Source: Oryza sativa Japonica Group (taxonomy: Eukaryota > Streptophyta > Magnoliopsida > Poales > Poaceae). From it: 64,000 bases of DNA. The notes beneath the pieces were generated by a model, which had not been told where the DNA came from, did not search any database, and saw only the letters and a list, made by a program, of their open reading frames with translations. This document shows, piece by piece, positions 44,603-55,113 of this stretch. The position numbers were made by a program, and so were the translations under genes. Position 1 is the first letter of the stretch. The number at the start of each line of letters is the position of its first letter. The stretch spans positions 24,519,501 to 24,583,500 of the forward strand of contig NC_089038.1 of assembly GCF_034140825.1 (NCBI RefSeq). The letters are read 5' to 3'.

Positions 44603-45115
44603 TGATTAGCCAAATCCATCTTGCACGTGCGCGTGAGCACAAGCTCACCATATACATGGTGGAGTAATCCACGTATCCATTGTTGTTGTAGAATGATCTT
44701 GCAAATTGCAATCGCCATGACGCCATCTGGCGCAGGAAGGAGAAGACACTGCCCTTGAACAAGAGCGGTGTTCTTGTGATGTAACAATTCAATTCATGAT
44801 TCATCCATGCAATTCCTTCCCGTCTCTTATAAAGTTACGTACAGGTTTACCGCGAGAGGGATAATATTTTTGTTTTAGGTAATATTGGCACAAAATTGGA
44901 ATTGATCTGCCAAAATACATATTCGTATTATAACTGTCTCCGGCAGATTCGAAACTTAGAACAAGCCCAAATTAATTGGCACAAACAACACACGCGAGAT
45001 GCAGTAATTCAGAGCTAACACACGCTTGCGGGAAGCAATAATTATCCACAGCTAAGAGCCTGAGAGCAGCATAATCTGCTCGAAAGAGCATAAAAATCAC
45101 ACTGAAAATGGAGGT
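44603..45115. other. Convergent 3' flanks of GH5 copy 3 and the GH36-type gene
   Basis: The two genes end towards each other here. Only untranslated or spacer sequence was seen. Confidence 0.4.
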
Positions 45116-48100
45116 TCAGGAAGCTCTGTACAGAATCTCAATGTTCCTGAGGTTGTCCTGGGACGAACCGTGAGAGAGATCAAAGGCCAGGAAGCCATCA
45201 TCTGTGTGTTTGAACTCTACTTCATGCTCATCAACACTGCAAATTTCCGGCCTGGTTGCTGAATACGCCCCAAACCGACCTGGCCCTCGGCATTGGATCT
45301 GAATTGTGATCTCTGAACAATCACCTGTGCTCGTGACGTTTTCGAGCGCACCACCTGAGTTGTACATGTTAACCAGTCCAAGAGGAGCAAACTGAACAAA
45401 GCCACCAAAAACCTGGTGCAAAAACAAGAGCATTTCTCTAAGAAGTAAACATATATCGAATGATTCATTGCTCAAGTATTCACCCAAAAAAAAAAATTGA
45501 TTGCTCAAGAATAGATTGAGTTCTTAATACAAAGATACAAAAGGCTTGCATATTCGCGATAAAAAATTGATTGCTCAAGTAAGTAGGTGAATGGAGAAAA
45601 ATCTGACCTTTATCAGCGCTATGGTATATATCTTACATGTCATAGTAGACAAGGAAACCTCCATAGTCTGATGCTTCTGAAGCCTTGAGAGAGAACCTGA
45701 AGGCGTAGCTGCAGTTAATAATCGTGAAAAAGATCGATGAAGGAGATGGGTAACAGTTGCAAGAAATATGTGTCCAATGGAATTTACATGAATTAAAAGC
45801 AAATACTGCAGTCTCTCCGTTCCAATCATCCCCAGCTATCTCCTCAAGTAACTCCACATCTGATGGGGAGAGATCACCAGTGATGCAGACGGTAGTGGGA
45901 ACATGAGCATTTTCTTTCACTGGATAAGTCCAATTTCCAGCACCCTGACAGTTAAACACTCCGATGACTCCAGAAAACTTGTTCAAGTTCCATATTTTCA
46001 ACAGACTGCACAAAAGTTAACTGAGTTAGTATTATTTTTAGAACAAGTAGCAGGAAACTTTTTAGAAAAATTGGTGTGTGTGTGTGTGTGTGTGTACCTT
46101 TTGCCATCCATGACAGGGTCATTGAACAGGCAATCGCGAGTTGGACGACCAGCATGCTTTGTTCTTAGAATCAAGCCATCTGGCAGAACAAGTTTTTTAA
46201 GAACACTGAAATCATGCATCCCTGGTTTGTCGCTGCATATCAGTTCAGTAATATAAAATCCATAATGAGATCATGCAAATTTCTTAAATGCAAATACAAC
46301 ATCTGCATAAATATACTGCAAGAATTACCTGACATAAACACCACCACCACTCAGAGCCCTCGCAGCTCCATGAAATTCTGCTGATTCATGCTTACTCTTT
46401 ACATTGGCAAGAATGGAAAATTAGCTGCCAGCCTGGCATGAAAAAAAAGAAAGAAAGAGGTACTGGGGATGCCATAATCTCACATGAAACATATCCCAGT
46501 CAGGTATGAAAATTTCTCCCAATAAAAGGCTATTGAATGCCACAGTAGCAATGTGCAGGGTTTGCATCGTTGGCTCCCGAGGCATGAAATCTTCTGATGC
46601 TCTAGCAACTGCGCTCTTCAATGAACTACAAAGAACCAAGATTTACGTCAAATTTCATGTATGTCACACATATTGTTCAGCGACAAGAATATGTACCTAA
46701 AAATGCTGTCTGTATTGTGACTCATGCAGCAAATTAGGTTGTTTCCTTTGAAGTTCCGAGCGATAGATTCCTCAAGTGCTTGTTGATACTTCTGAGTTAA
46801 TGCAACACGACCACCAAAACCCTTCCCAAGAGTCTCCATCACATTCTGCACATCTACCTTCACACCATCCACACCCACACTAGAAAGGTAGCTGTGCTGA
46901 TCATTGTAGAAGTCATATATCATGGCAGGATCAATGATACCCACTCCAAATTTCTCCAAGCTGTCCATAGCTATATCCCTCAAATTTGCAACATTACCGG
47001 GAGACTGGACTGGGTAAACTAGCTGTGGATTGTACTTCTTCATCGCATCAGGTGTTGTGAGGACACCACCCCAATACCCATGTAAAGCATGCCATATGTA
47101 GACATACCTGTAGTTTCATACAAAGCCTTTTTCTCAGCATATATTATGAAAAGCATATTATAGAACTAGTATTTCAATAAGAATCAAGTACTTGACTCCA
47201 TAGTGCTCTTTGATTTTCTTGACATGGTCTCCAAGATTCTTGCAGGTTTCTCCCCTAAACTTATCGTTCTCTGTCAGATCGATAAGTCTCTCCGCAAACC
47301 TAATAATATTGCAACATGGGTAAGGAACAGATGAGTGCACTTTTATGTGTATAGATATAATATGAGGTTATGACAGTGATTTACAGTTTCAGGGGAAAAA
47401 AAAAAGGAAATTGGATAGGAAATCTCACAATAAAGAAAAAGTATACAGTCTATGTTGGTGGATCTAGATTCTCTTTCACAAACAGATAAGGAGAGATTTC
47501 AAAATGTATTGGTGTTTATTTAATATGAAATCAAATACTCAAACGTCCATTTCCTGGAGTAAATTTTCTTTGTTAAACAGGAATTTAATATACTTCATGG
47601 ACCGATCAGCAAGTTGAAAAATGGTTAGACGCTAACACAGTCTGTTCAATAAAGGCCTCATCCACTTCCTTGAATCCGTTAACGGTTTCTTGCCAGCCAT
47701 CGTCTATAATTAGAAACCTTGGTGGTGCACCTCCTTCACACAAACTATACAACAAGAAATGCTTTATCAGGAATTGACAAATGGAGGATGCGGGTAATAA
47801 AAAAGACCTTTCAATTGTTTTCGAATATCACATAAGTAAGATCGATTCATTTGTACCTTTTAAGGCCCTCTTCAATTCCCACTGGGTTGACAGATTTATA
47901 AAAAGCATCCCAAGTGCACCACCCAAACCAGTCCAGGTTTGCAGGGATCTGGCATTTGTGATGAATTTCAACAGGACTTGTGAAAAACAAAATAACATAG
48001 AACTATAAATGACTAGAAAAGGTTTACATGATTAACAGTCTTATTCTAAGTAGAAGATAGAAGTACAAAGATGAACATCCTTAGCTACACTATACCTCTT

Positions 48101-48929
48101 TGTCCTCTATATGACTGAAAGTTCCTTTGATCTTAGATAACATCCTAAATGGAGATACAACTGAAGTGAGCCAGTTGCAAATAGAACAAAAATATGTGTC
48201 ATTGTGGTTATGTTAGAGGATGACATTACTTGATTGATTCCTTCATAAGCTTGAAAGGGTTGTCCCCTGAGTTGATGAATACAGCATCAACTGCTTCCAG
48301 TGTCTGAACCTCAGGATCACCTAAAAACAGTCCACCACTGTACTCTTCAGAAATTCCAACCGAAATTCCAAAATTTGCAGTTCGTTTCAATTCGAACACC
48401 TCAGAATCCAGCAAATCCAGAATAAACCTACCGCTCTCGAAGCAAAATTGGAGCTCATTCTCAGGACTCCCCTGGAGGCTGGCTCGGAAGCCGCCGTCAA
48501 GAACCGGCAGCATGAGCGCGTACAGCGCGGCACCCGCCTCGCTCCTCGACTCCAAGAGCAGCATCTGCGTCTCCGCTGGCACGCCGGCGGCGTCCTCGCC
48601 CACCGTCGGGATCATCCACCAGATCTTGAACCTGAACAGGGACAGCCACTTCCACCCACTGCACACCAAAACCCAACAACGAATCAGTACCACCGCTGCC
48701 GGCCGCGGCGCACACCGCAATCTCTGCTCTGGGGGCGGGGGCTCTACCTGGCGAGGGTGCCGAGGGAGAACACGTGGCGGCTGGACGGGGCGGGCGCCGT
48801 GGCGCCAAGGAACGCGGCGCCCCCCGGGGAGGCGACGACCGCGGGGCGGCGGAGGGCCACGCTGGGAGGGGCCCGCTCCAGGAGCTCCCGCCCGCCGACC
48901 ACCAGCGACCCGCGCTCCAGCCGCGCCAT
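45116..48929 (-). CDS. Raffinose synthase / alkaline alpha-galactosidase (GH36, seed-imbibition protein type)
   Basis: Thirteen exons on the minus strand: 48748-48929, 48230-48658, 48096-48144, 47857-47948, 47637-47744, 47192-47299, 46697-47107, 46484-46625, 46329-46396, 46098-46232, 45788-46005, 45608-45708 and 45116-45412. All phases fit and the sum is 779 residues plus stop, the family's usual size. Conserved pieces: HVFSLGTLA and FRFKIWWM near the N-terminus, [19 protein letters not shown] near 266, [16 protein letters not shown] with likely nucleophile Asp408, IPDWDMFH, and [15 protein letters not shown] near the end. Family members move galactose between galactinol, sucrose and raffinose, or hydrolyse raffinose-family sugars; sequence alone cannot tell which. 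I chose the ATG at 48929. An in-frame ATG at 49097 would add 56 Arg/Pro-rich residues that could be a leader. Confidence 0.9.
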
Positions 48930-49323
48930 CTCCTCGCTCCGCGGGCACGCGACGGCGGCGGAACTGAGGCTGGGACGCGGCCACGGCCGGCATTGCGCCG
49001 GGACGAGGCCGCGGGGGCGCGAATTATTCCCGCGCGAGGGAGTAGGAGGAGGGGCCCGAAGCGGCGACCTCCAGGGCGCCGTCCCCGTCATCGCCATGTC
49101 AGCTTCGAGCTGGGATAGACTAAGATATCCGGTAGTACTTCCGCTGCCATGATCGGGACCCCCGCGTGTGGATGGGGGCGCTCGCCGCGACGCGAGAGAG
49201 ACGGCGACGCTCGGCTCGCGTGCGCGACTACGCGGGGGGGACGAGGGCGACAGCTACGAAATCGGGGTTTTTATGGACTATTTGGCCCCCTTCCTTCTCG
49301 AAGAGCACTGCTAAATGTACTTA

Positions 49324-49683
49324 GTCCTTCCGTATCATAATATAGCAATATAAAATCGAACGAGACATTTCATAGTACAATGAATTTGGACATACTTCCT
49401 GTCCAGATTAGTTGTATTATAAAGGATATGTTTAGTTCTCACTAAAATTAGAAGTTTGGTTGAAATATGAACGATGTGATGGAAAAGTTGAAAGTTTATG
49501 TGTGTAGAAAAGTTTTGATGTGATGGAAAAATTGAAAGTTTGAAGAAAAACTTTAAAACTAAACACGGCGAAAATGTCACATCTTTATAGCACAACTAAT
49601 ATGGACAGGGAGCATGTCCAAATTCACTATACTATGAAGTGTCTCATCCGATACTAGATTGCTATAATATGGGACGGAGGGAG
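49324..49683. mobile_element. Stowaway-type MITE, interrupted by another MITE
   Basis: The arms of about 100 bp (GTCCTTCCGTATCATAATAT... and ...ATATGGGACGGAGGGAG) are inverted copies with TA on both sides. Each arm holds a second Stowaway-like end facing inward (ACTTCCTGTCCAGATTAG / CTAATATGGACAGGGAG), so the outer element may itself be two nested Stowaways. The centre is split by the element at 49425-49570. Confidence 0.8.
49425..49570. mobile_element. Inner MITE of GTTTAGTT type
   Basis: Between the two arms lies a stretch starting near GATATGTTTAGTTCTC and ending near AAACTAAACACGGC. The ends resemble those of 28085-28413 and 58661-59002. Exact ends and target site are uncertain. The interior has direct repeats of GATGTGATGGAAAA. 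Confidence 0.6.
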
Positions 49684-50282
49684 TAACTTCTTTCTATTTT
49701 TACAAAACTCTCATAAACAATAATATCATGCGTTTAATTTAAGAAGATAAAAATCATAGATATCTACGTATACTCACAGCATGATACATAGTCTAGTCTT
49801 AGTAAAACTTTAGGAAAAGAAAATTTAATACTAATAAACTTTTCCATTCTCAAATACCACTATCCCCTCTTGGATGACTTCGTTTTTTTACTAGAAAGAG
49901 ACGATTTTTTTTCTCTCGTGTCAATTTTTAGCCAGCGAAATGCCACGTCATCATTTATGAGGGCAAGACTATCATTTTTCCCTCAGATATGGCGACATGA
50001 CGCCTCGCGGGCTAAAAATAGCACACGGGCTAAAATTTGAATTTCAGTTTAAATTATTTTAAAGTTTAACCTGTTTATTGAGGAATGAGGATGATATTTG
50101 AAGCCACATAAAACGATGGCCTGAAAAGAGGGAGTTTTGATCTGCACTGGACTGTGCCACGGTCACTACACAGTGCACACTGCGACGCCAACCACTCGAA
50201 CTCCCCGACGAGATAAAGCGCCACGTCCAGCGACGAGCCAGTGAGCCTCCGTTCTCCAGGGCGACGGCAGCAAATCGCAGCC

Positions 50283-51469
50283 ATGCTCCGCGCTCCGCCT
50301 CAGGCGCCGCGGGCCTCGCGACGGCCGCCTCCGCCGCGGTGCTCCCCTGCCGCAGGCGCGTCGCCGCCGCCGTCGGCCGGCGGCATCCGGCGGCTGGTGC
50401 TGACGCCGGAGGGCCGGGCGAAGCTGGACGCGCGGCCGGACCGCGACTTCTACGCGTTCCCGCGGCTCGTCAAGCACGTGGACGACGGCTTCCTCGCGGC
50501 GCTCGCCGACCTCTACCGCGAGCGCCTCCGCCCCGGGTGGGACGTGCTGGACCTCATGAGCTCCTGGGTCAGCCACCTGCCGCCGGAGCGCGAGCTCCCG
50601 CTCCGCCGCGTCGTCGGCCACGGCCTCAACGCCCAGGAGCTCGCCAAGAACCCACGCCTCGACTACTTCTTCGTCAAGGACCTCAACAAGGAGCAGCGGC
50701 TCGAGCTCCAGACCTCCAGCCTCGACGCCGTCCTCTGCACCGTCAGCGTCCAGTACCTTCAGTCCCCTGAGAAAGTATGCCCGCCATTGCTGACATTGGG
50801 AAAACTCTATTCATTAAGAGGATAAACATGTCACTTAAAAAGTCATCGCAAATTATTTTTAAAAAAATTAGTATAATAATTTAATATGTAATATATCATT
50901 TCACAACTATACATATTCAAATTCAACTTATACCGATTGAAACAAAAATAATAAATTTGACGAAAAGAACACGTATTTCATGGTCAAATTTATTGTTTTT
51001 TTCCAGTTGTATAAATCAAATTTTAACTTGTATATTTGTAAAAATATATATCATATATTGATTTATCTTGATTTTTTTAATTATAACATTTTGAACGCCA
51101 ATCTGCCATTGCTGCATTCTTCTCCAGATCTCTTGATTGTTTTGTGTCGTGTAGGTTTTCGCGGAGATCTTCCGGGTGCTGAAGCCGGGGGGAGTGTGCA
51201 TCGTGAGCTTCAGCAACCGGATGTTCTACGAGAAGGCGATCGGGGCGTGGCGGGAGGGCACGGCCTACAGCCGCGTGCAGCTCGTGACGCAGTACTTCCA
51301 GTGCGTCGACGGGTTCACGGAGCCGGAGGTGGTGAGGAAGCTGCCCTCCGACGCCGCCGGCGGGAAGCCGGCGTCGCCGCTGGACGCCGTGATGAGGCTG
51401 TTCGGGATGGCGGGCTCGTCCGACCCGTTTTACGCGGTCATCTCGTACAGAAACTTCAAGCCCATGTGA
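50283..51469 (+). CDS. Class I SAM-dependent methyltransferase-like protein (Methyltransf_11 type)
   Basis: Two exons (50283-50774 and 51155-51469) join in phase 0 to 268 residues. After a Pro/Ala/Arg-rich N-terminus, possibly an organelle targeting sequence, come DFYAFPRLVKHVDD, the motif I region VLDLMSSWVSHLP, an acidic loop, LDAVLCTVSVQYLQ (post-motif region) and FRVLKPGGVCIVSFSNRM, which is typical of methyltransferase motif III. Motif I lacks the usual GxGxG; relatives with DLxSSWxSH are known to me from plant and bacterial genomes without a proven substrate. In-frame ATGs exist at 50241 and 50283; I chose 50283 because the Arg/Pro/Ala leader begins there, but the longer form is possible. 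Confidence 0.82.
50815..51090. mobile_element. MITE-like AT-rich insert in the methyltransferase intron
   Basis: Nearly the whole intron is an AT-rich, roughly palindromic block containing TTAATATGTAATATATCATTTC and a run of AACAAAAATAATAAATTTGAC. It closely resembles the interior of the MITE at 22148-22490 but lacks its GC-rich outer ends. Borders are approximate. Confidence 0.55.
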
Positions 51470-51558
51470 AGTTTTTACATGTAGGTGCCAGAGCCAACTT
51501 ACTGCTAAAACTCATGGAAATCTTGAGATGTACATCTAGTATTATAATTAGGGATGTA

Positions 51559-51928
51559 CTTCCTCCGTTTCAAAATATTTGACACTGTTGACTTTTTAGC
51601 ACATGTTTAACCGTTCGTCTTATTTAAAAAAATTGAAAATTATGTAAAACTATATGTGTACATGAAAGTATATTTAATAATAAATCAAATGATATGAAAA
51701 GAATAAATAGTTACTTACATTTTTTTAAAATATTTGACACTGTTGACATTTTAGCACATGTTTAACCGTTCGTCTTATTTAAAAAAAATTAAAAAATATG
51801 TAAAACTATATGTGTACATGAAAGTATATTTAATAATAAATCAAATGATATGAAAAGAATAAATAGTTAATTATATTTTTTTTAAATAAGACGAATGGTC
51901 GAACAAACATTTTAAAATGGAGGGAGAG
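51559..51928. mobile_element. Stowaway-like element with internal 155-bp tandem duplication
   Basis: Left end CTTCCTCCGTTTCAAAATAT after TA, right end ATTTTAAAATGGAGGGAG followed by AGTA. Inside, two nearly equal units start at 51572 and 51727 (AAAATATTTGACACTGTTGAC, then GCACATGTTTAACCGTTCGTC). A single inverted tail (AAATAAGACGAATGGTCGAAC) follows. Confidence 0.8.
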
Positions 51929-52354
51929 TATATAATTTACAGATTCTCACTATTTGTGCAAAAGAACTATTTTGTGGGTGTTGGAACTGAACTTGGAACA
52001 GAGGTGTTCGAGACAGAAACATCTCTGCGTAGCGCGTGGTGTTCTCTTCCATCCAAATTCCAAACTAACAACATTCTCAATGGAGAAATTATCAAGCCCA
52101 TTCCTAGCATGAAACAAATCACGTATATGAAAGGCTAAGAAGTACTTTTATTGGTTATTATCGAGTATTGCTCAGAGCTCACGCTCGATCTACAGCATCT
52201 GACAGATGACCATGACTGAACGTCTCAGACCAAACCATCTACTCAACCTCGTTAGAAGAAACTAATTAGCACTAATCAAACTACCCAACTACCCAAGTAG
52301 ACTGAGCGTCGAGATATTTACATGTGTTTTCATGACCTCCTAGAGCCGTCGACC
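51929..52354. other. Convergent 3' flanks of methyltransferase and PIMT genes
   Basis: No further gene or repeat was seen. Confidence 0.4.
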
Positions 52355-54151
52355 TTAGGAATCCTGCAGCTGAGCGGAGCGGCTGGTCAGAGGGACGTAG
52401 CGGACGGACGCGTCGTTCTGGACGGTCACCGAGCCGTCGGCGTTCTTGTCGACCACCTGCAGCTCCTGGAAGTAGCTGCCGACGGGTATGACCATCCGGC
52501 CGCCGGTCTTCAGCTGATCGACCAGAGGCTGAGGAATCTCCGGTGCCGCGGCGCCCACATGAATGGCGTCGTATGGTGCATCGTCAGGCCAACCAAGCCT
52601 GCCATCTGCAGCGTTGAGAACGGCAAGAAATATTATGCGCATAGTGATTTTGCATTTTAGATTTCGCCAAGATGGAAGCAAAGCATGCGTTCAGTAATAC
52701 ACTAATTCTAGTGCCAGTATCAGACCAGTTAGCAGCTTAGCATACCTGCAACATGGAAAGAAAGAGATCCATCCTTCAGTAATTGTGCTGCGGCACTTCT
52801 TTGGACATTCTCAGTCGAAGCAGCGACAAGCTCAGGAATATGTTCTATCCCCACTGCACGGCCTTCTGGTCCAACCATCATTGCAAAACAAGCTGTCAAG
52901 TAACCGCTGCCTACAAGAGTTACACATGCAGATGAAATGTGTCAATAGTTAGAAAATTGTTTGTATCTCAACTATCTAATACTAATGGATAACAGCAAGT
53001 CGTTCACACAACTGCATGGTCTAGAAAACTCAACAGGGCACTCTAAAAACAACCGCATTTGCTATAGTACAGGACTACAGGAGTATGGTGTTTCAGTAAT
53101 GAACCTGAATACCTGATCCAACATCTAGAGCATGCATTCCTGGCTGCAAGTGATCCTTCAGTAGCTCCAAGCAGGTCGCATGCATGTGAGGAGCAGATAT
53201 CGTCGCGTTATAACCAATAGGCATAGGGCTGTCAGTGTAAGGAGTAAGGCCCTCTGCTACGAACAATGCTCTGTCAATGCTTTCCATTACTTCAGCCACT
53301 TTATCAGTTCTAACAGCACCATATTGCTTCAGGTATTCGACAAGAGCTTTGTTCTTGTCCAGTGATCCTTGAGTCCAGAATTGCTGGATGGCAAGCAAGC
53401 AATGGTCAGATGAAAGCATCCATCGCAGGTATGATCATAGCTTGAAACTAATACATGGGGTGTTCTTGAAAGTAGTGCATGCATCTGGAAAACAACCAAA
53501 TCCACAATGCTGAAACTTTTTTTTTGGGGGGGAACGACAGAGCTCAAAAGTTAAATGTTCACTCATCATAATTCTATAGTACATGGATCATTTGGAAAGC
53601 AACCACGAATTCACAAGACCTAAAATGTAAATTCACATTTACATGGACATGGTAAGATACGGGATTCATTTACAGCATGGATTTCACTTTAAGGTAGTCC
53701 CTATATATGAAGTTAGGTCGCCAAAAGGTGAACATTTTTAGTCACAAGGGCAAAGCAAACAGCTGAGCAATCCAGCACACCTCCGAAATTCACTGGTTTG
53801 GACATCTGCGCTTTCAAGTGATTCCCCAAAATTAGCCACGCAACTTTACCCTAACAGGTCACACGAGGAGCCATCCGGAGCAGGTTCCGGTTGGGCATCG
53901 CCGGGCACAAATTTCCACGGAATCGGGATTGCCACAGGAGAAAATCGATAGGGGAGGGGAGGAGCACCAACGCTTACCGCCATCCGGTGGAACGGGATGC
54001 AGCGCAGCGGCGGCGGGGGCGGTGTTGGCCGGGGAGGAGTCGCGGCGAGGAGGAGGTGGTGGAGGAAGCGGCGGGGGAGCGCGGCGGAGGAGGGCGACAG
54101 GCAGCGGGCGGGTGAGGCGGACGCGGACGCGATGGCGGCGGCGAGGCACAT
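52355..54151 (-). CDS. PIMT: Protein-L-isoaspartate O-methyltransferase
   Basis: Four exons (53978-54151, 53113-53383, 52746-52910, 52355-52605) give 286 residues with all phases fitting. The enzyme methylates abnormal L-isoaspartyl residues with SAM and so starts repair of aged proteins, which is important in seeds. The core starts [20 protein letters not shown], with the substrate-side motif [15 protein letters not shown] motif [17 protein letters not shown] (about residues 143-158), [14 protein letters not shown] and GGRMVIPVG. The first exon gives 56 extra residues before the core methionine (54151 versus 53983), rich in Ala, Arg, Ser and Pro, looking like a plastid or mitochondrial transit peptide. 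Initiation at 53983 would give the usual cytosolic form. This resembles plant PIMT2, where alternative starts are known. Confidence 0.94.
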
Positions 54152-55113
54152 GACGGCGGCCCCCCGTGCGTCAGAAACCCGTTAAAAAGAGGACGAGGCG
54201 GCACGAGGAGGGGAGCAGGACAGGTGGTGGGGGTGGTTGCCGCTGCGGTGGCCGTGTGGAGAAGCTCCCTCTCGACAGGTGGCCGCCTCTCCGGCGAACT
54301 CTGGTAGCGTGGGTGGGGGACGGGTGCCTGCCGGCTGCCGCCCAGGAAGGGACGGGTGTGCGCGCGTGGCCTGCCTATCCAGACCTTCCATTCAGTACTC
54401 AGTACTACTTCGCGGGTTGGCTGGTTGCTCTGCCCCGGTGCGATACGATACGGGTGTTCCGTCTCCTGAATTCGGAAGAGACCGAGAGATCGTGAAGGTT
54501 GAAGATTCACCAAATCACCGTAGATGCGCCTGCATCAGCAGGGTTCGCCCATCATCTGTCAGCAGCGAACTCGTAGTAGTAGTGACAGAAAGCATCTCGT
54601 TCAAACGCCTCTGTTGTTTATATTTAGATACTAGTAGAACATTATCAAGCAATCTGCAGTGTGGACATGACCAAGATCGTGCCTGTCAAAGAAGGTGGTA
54701 TTTAGGACATGCCAGCACAGGTATCAGTGTAAAGATGCAGTACAGTGATTATCCAGAAATCCACGGATCCTAGTAGAAGTTGTTGCCCCAGGTCATTTTT
54801 ACGCATTCACAGCAAGTGGTACTAGCATTAACAGGCTTCTCGAGTATGAATTTTGCTCGGGTCCCTTAGCTATCCATCTGACCACAAGCTTTTCTCCCCC
54901 AAAATAAAAGCACTAGCTGGTACAAGTTGTATCCTGTATGTGTATACATCAAGTCAGTAAACTGATTTATCCAGACGATTTTGCTTTGTTCAGATAATAA
55001 ACCGTTTTGCTGATGCCATAGTTTAAAACTATATGCTTAGGTGTTTTTATATCTTTCTGCCAGAGGCAACCTTATAGATTTGGAAGCTAGAGATAAGAGA
55101 TCCCTGAAGTACC
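54152..55113. other. PIMT promoter region and CENP-X 3' flank
   Basis: GC-rich near PIMT, then AT-rich. The open frames in 54166-54773 show no family likeness. No repeat with clear ends was seen. Confidence 0.4.

Larger units (their letters stand above)
49098..50240. other. Intergenic region between divergent GH36-type and methyltransferase genes
   Basis: Contains the promoters of both genes and a nested MITE (49324-49683). The rest (49690-50230) is AT-rich with nothing recognised. Confidence 0.45.

Noticed and set aside
43240-44787. A 515-codon open frame on the minus strand across GH5 copy 3
   Set aside because: It is antisense to well-supported GH5 exons. The extreme third-position GC of that gene removes stops from the opposite strand, and the translation is low-complexity Arg/Pro/Ala sequence without a domain.
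53859-54513. ORFs of 96-179 codons overlapping PIMT exon 1
   Set aside because: Other frames of the GC-rich first exon and leader. Only the frame giving [10 protein letters not shown] joins in phase to the methyltransferase core.
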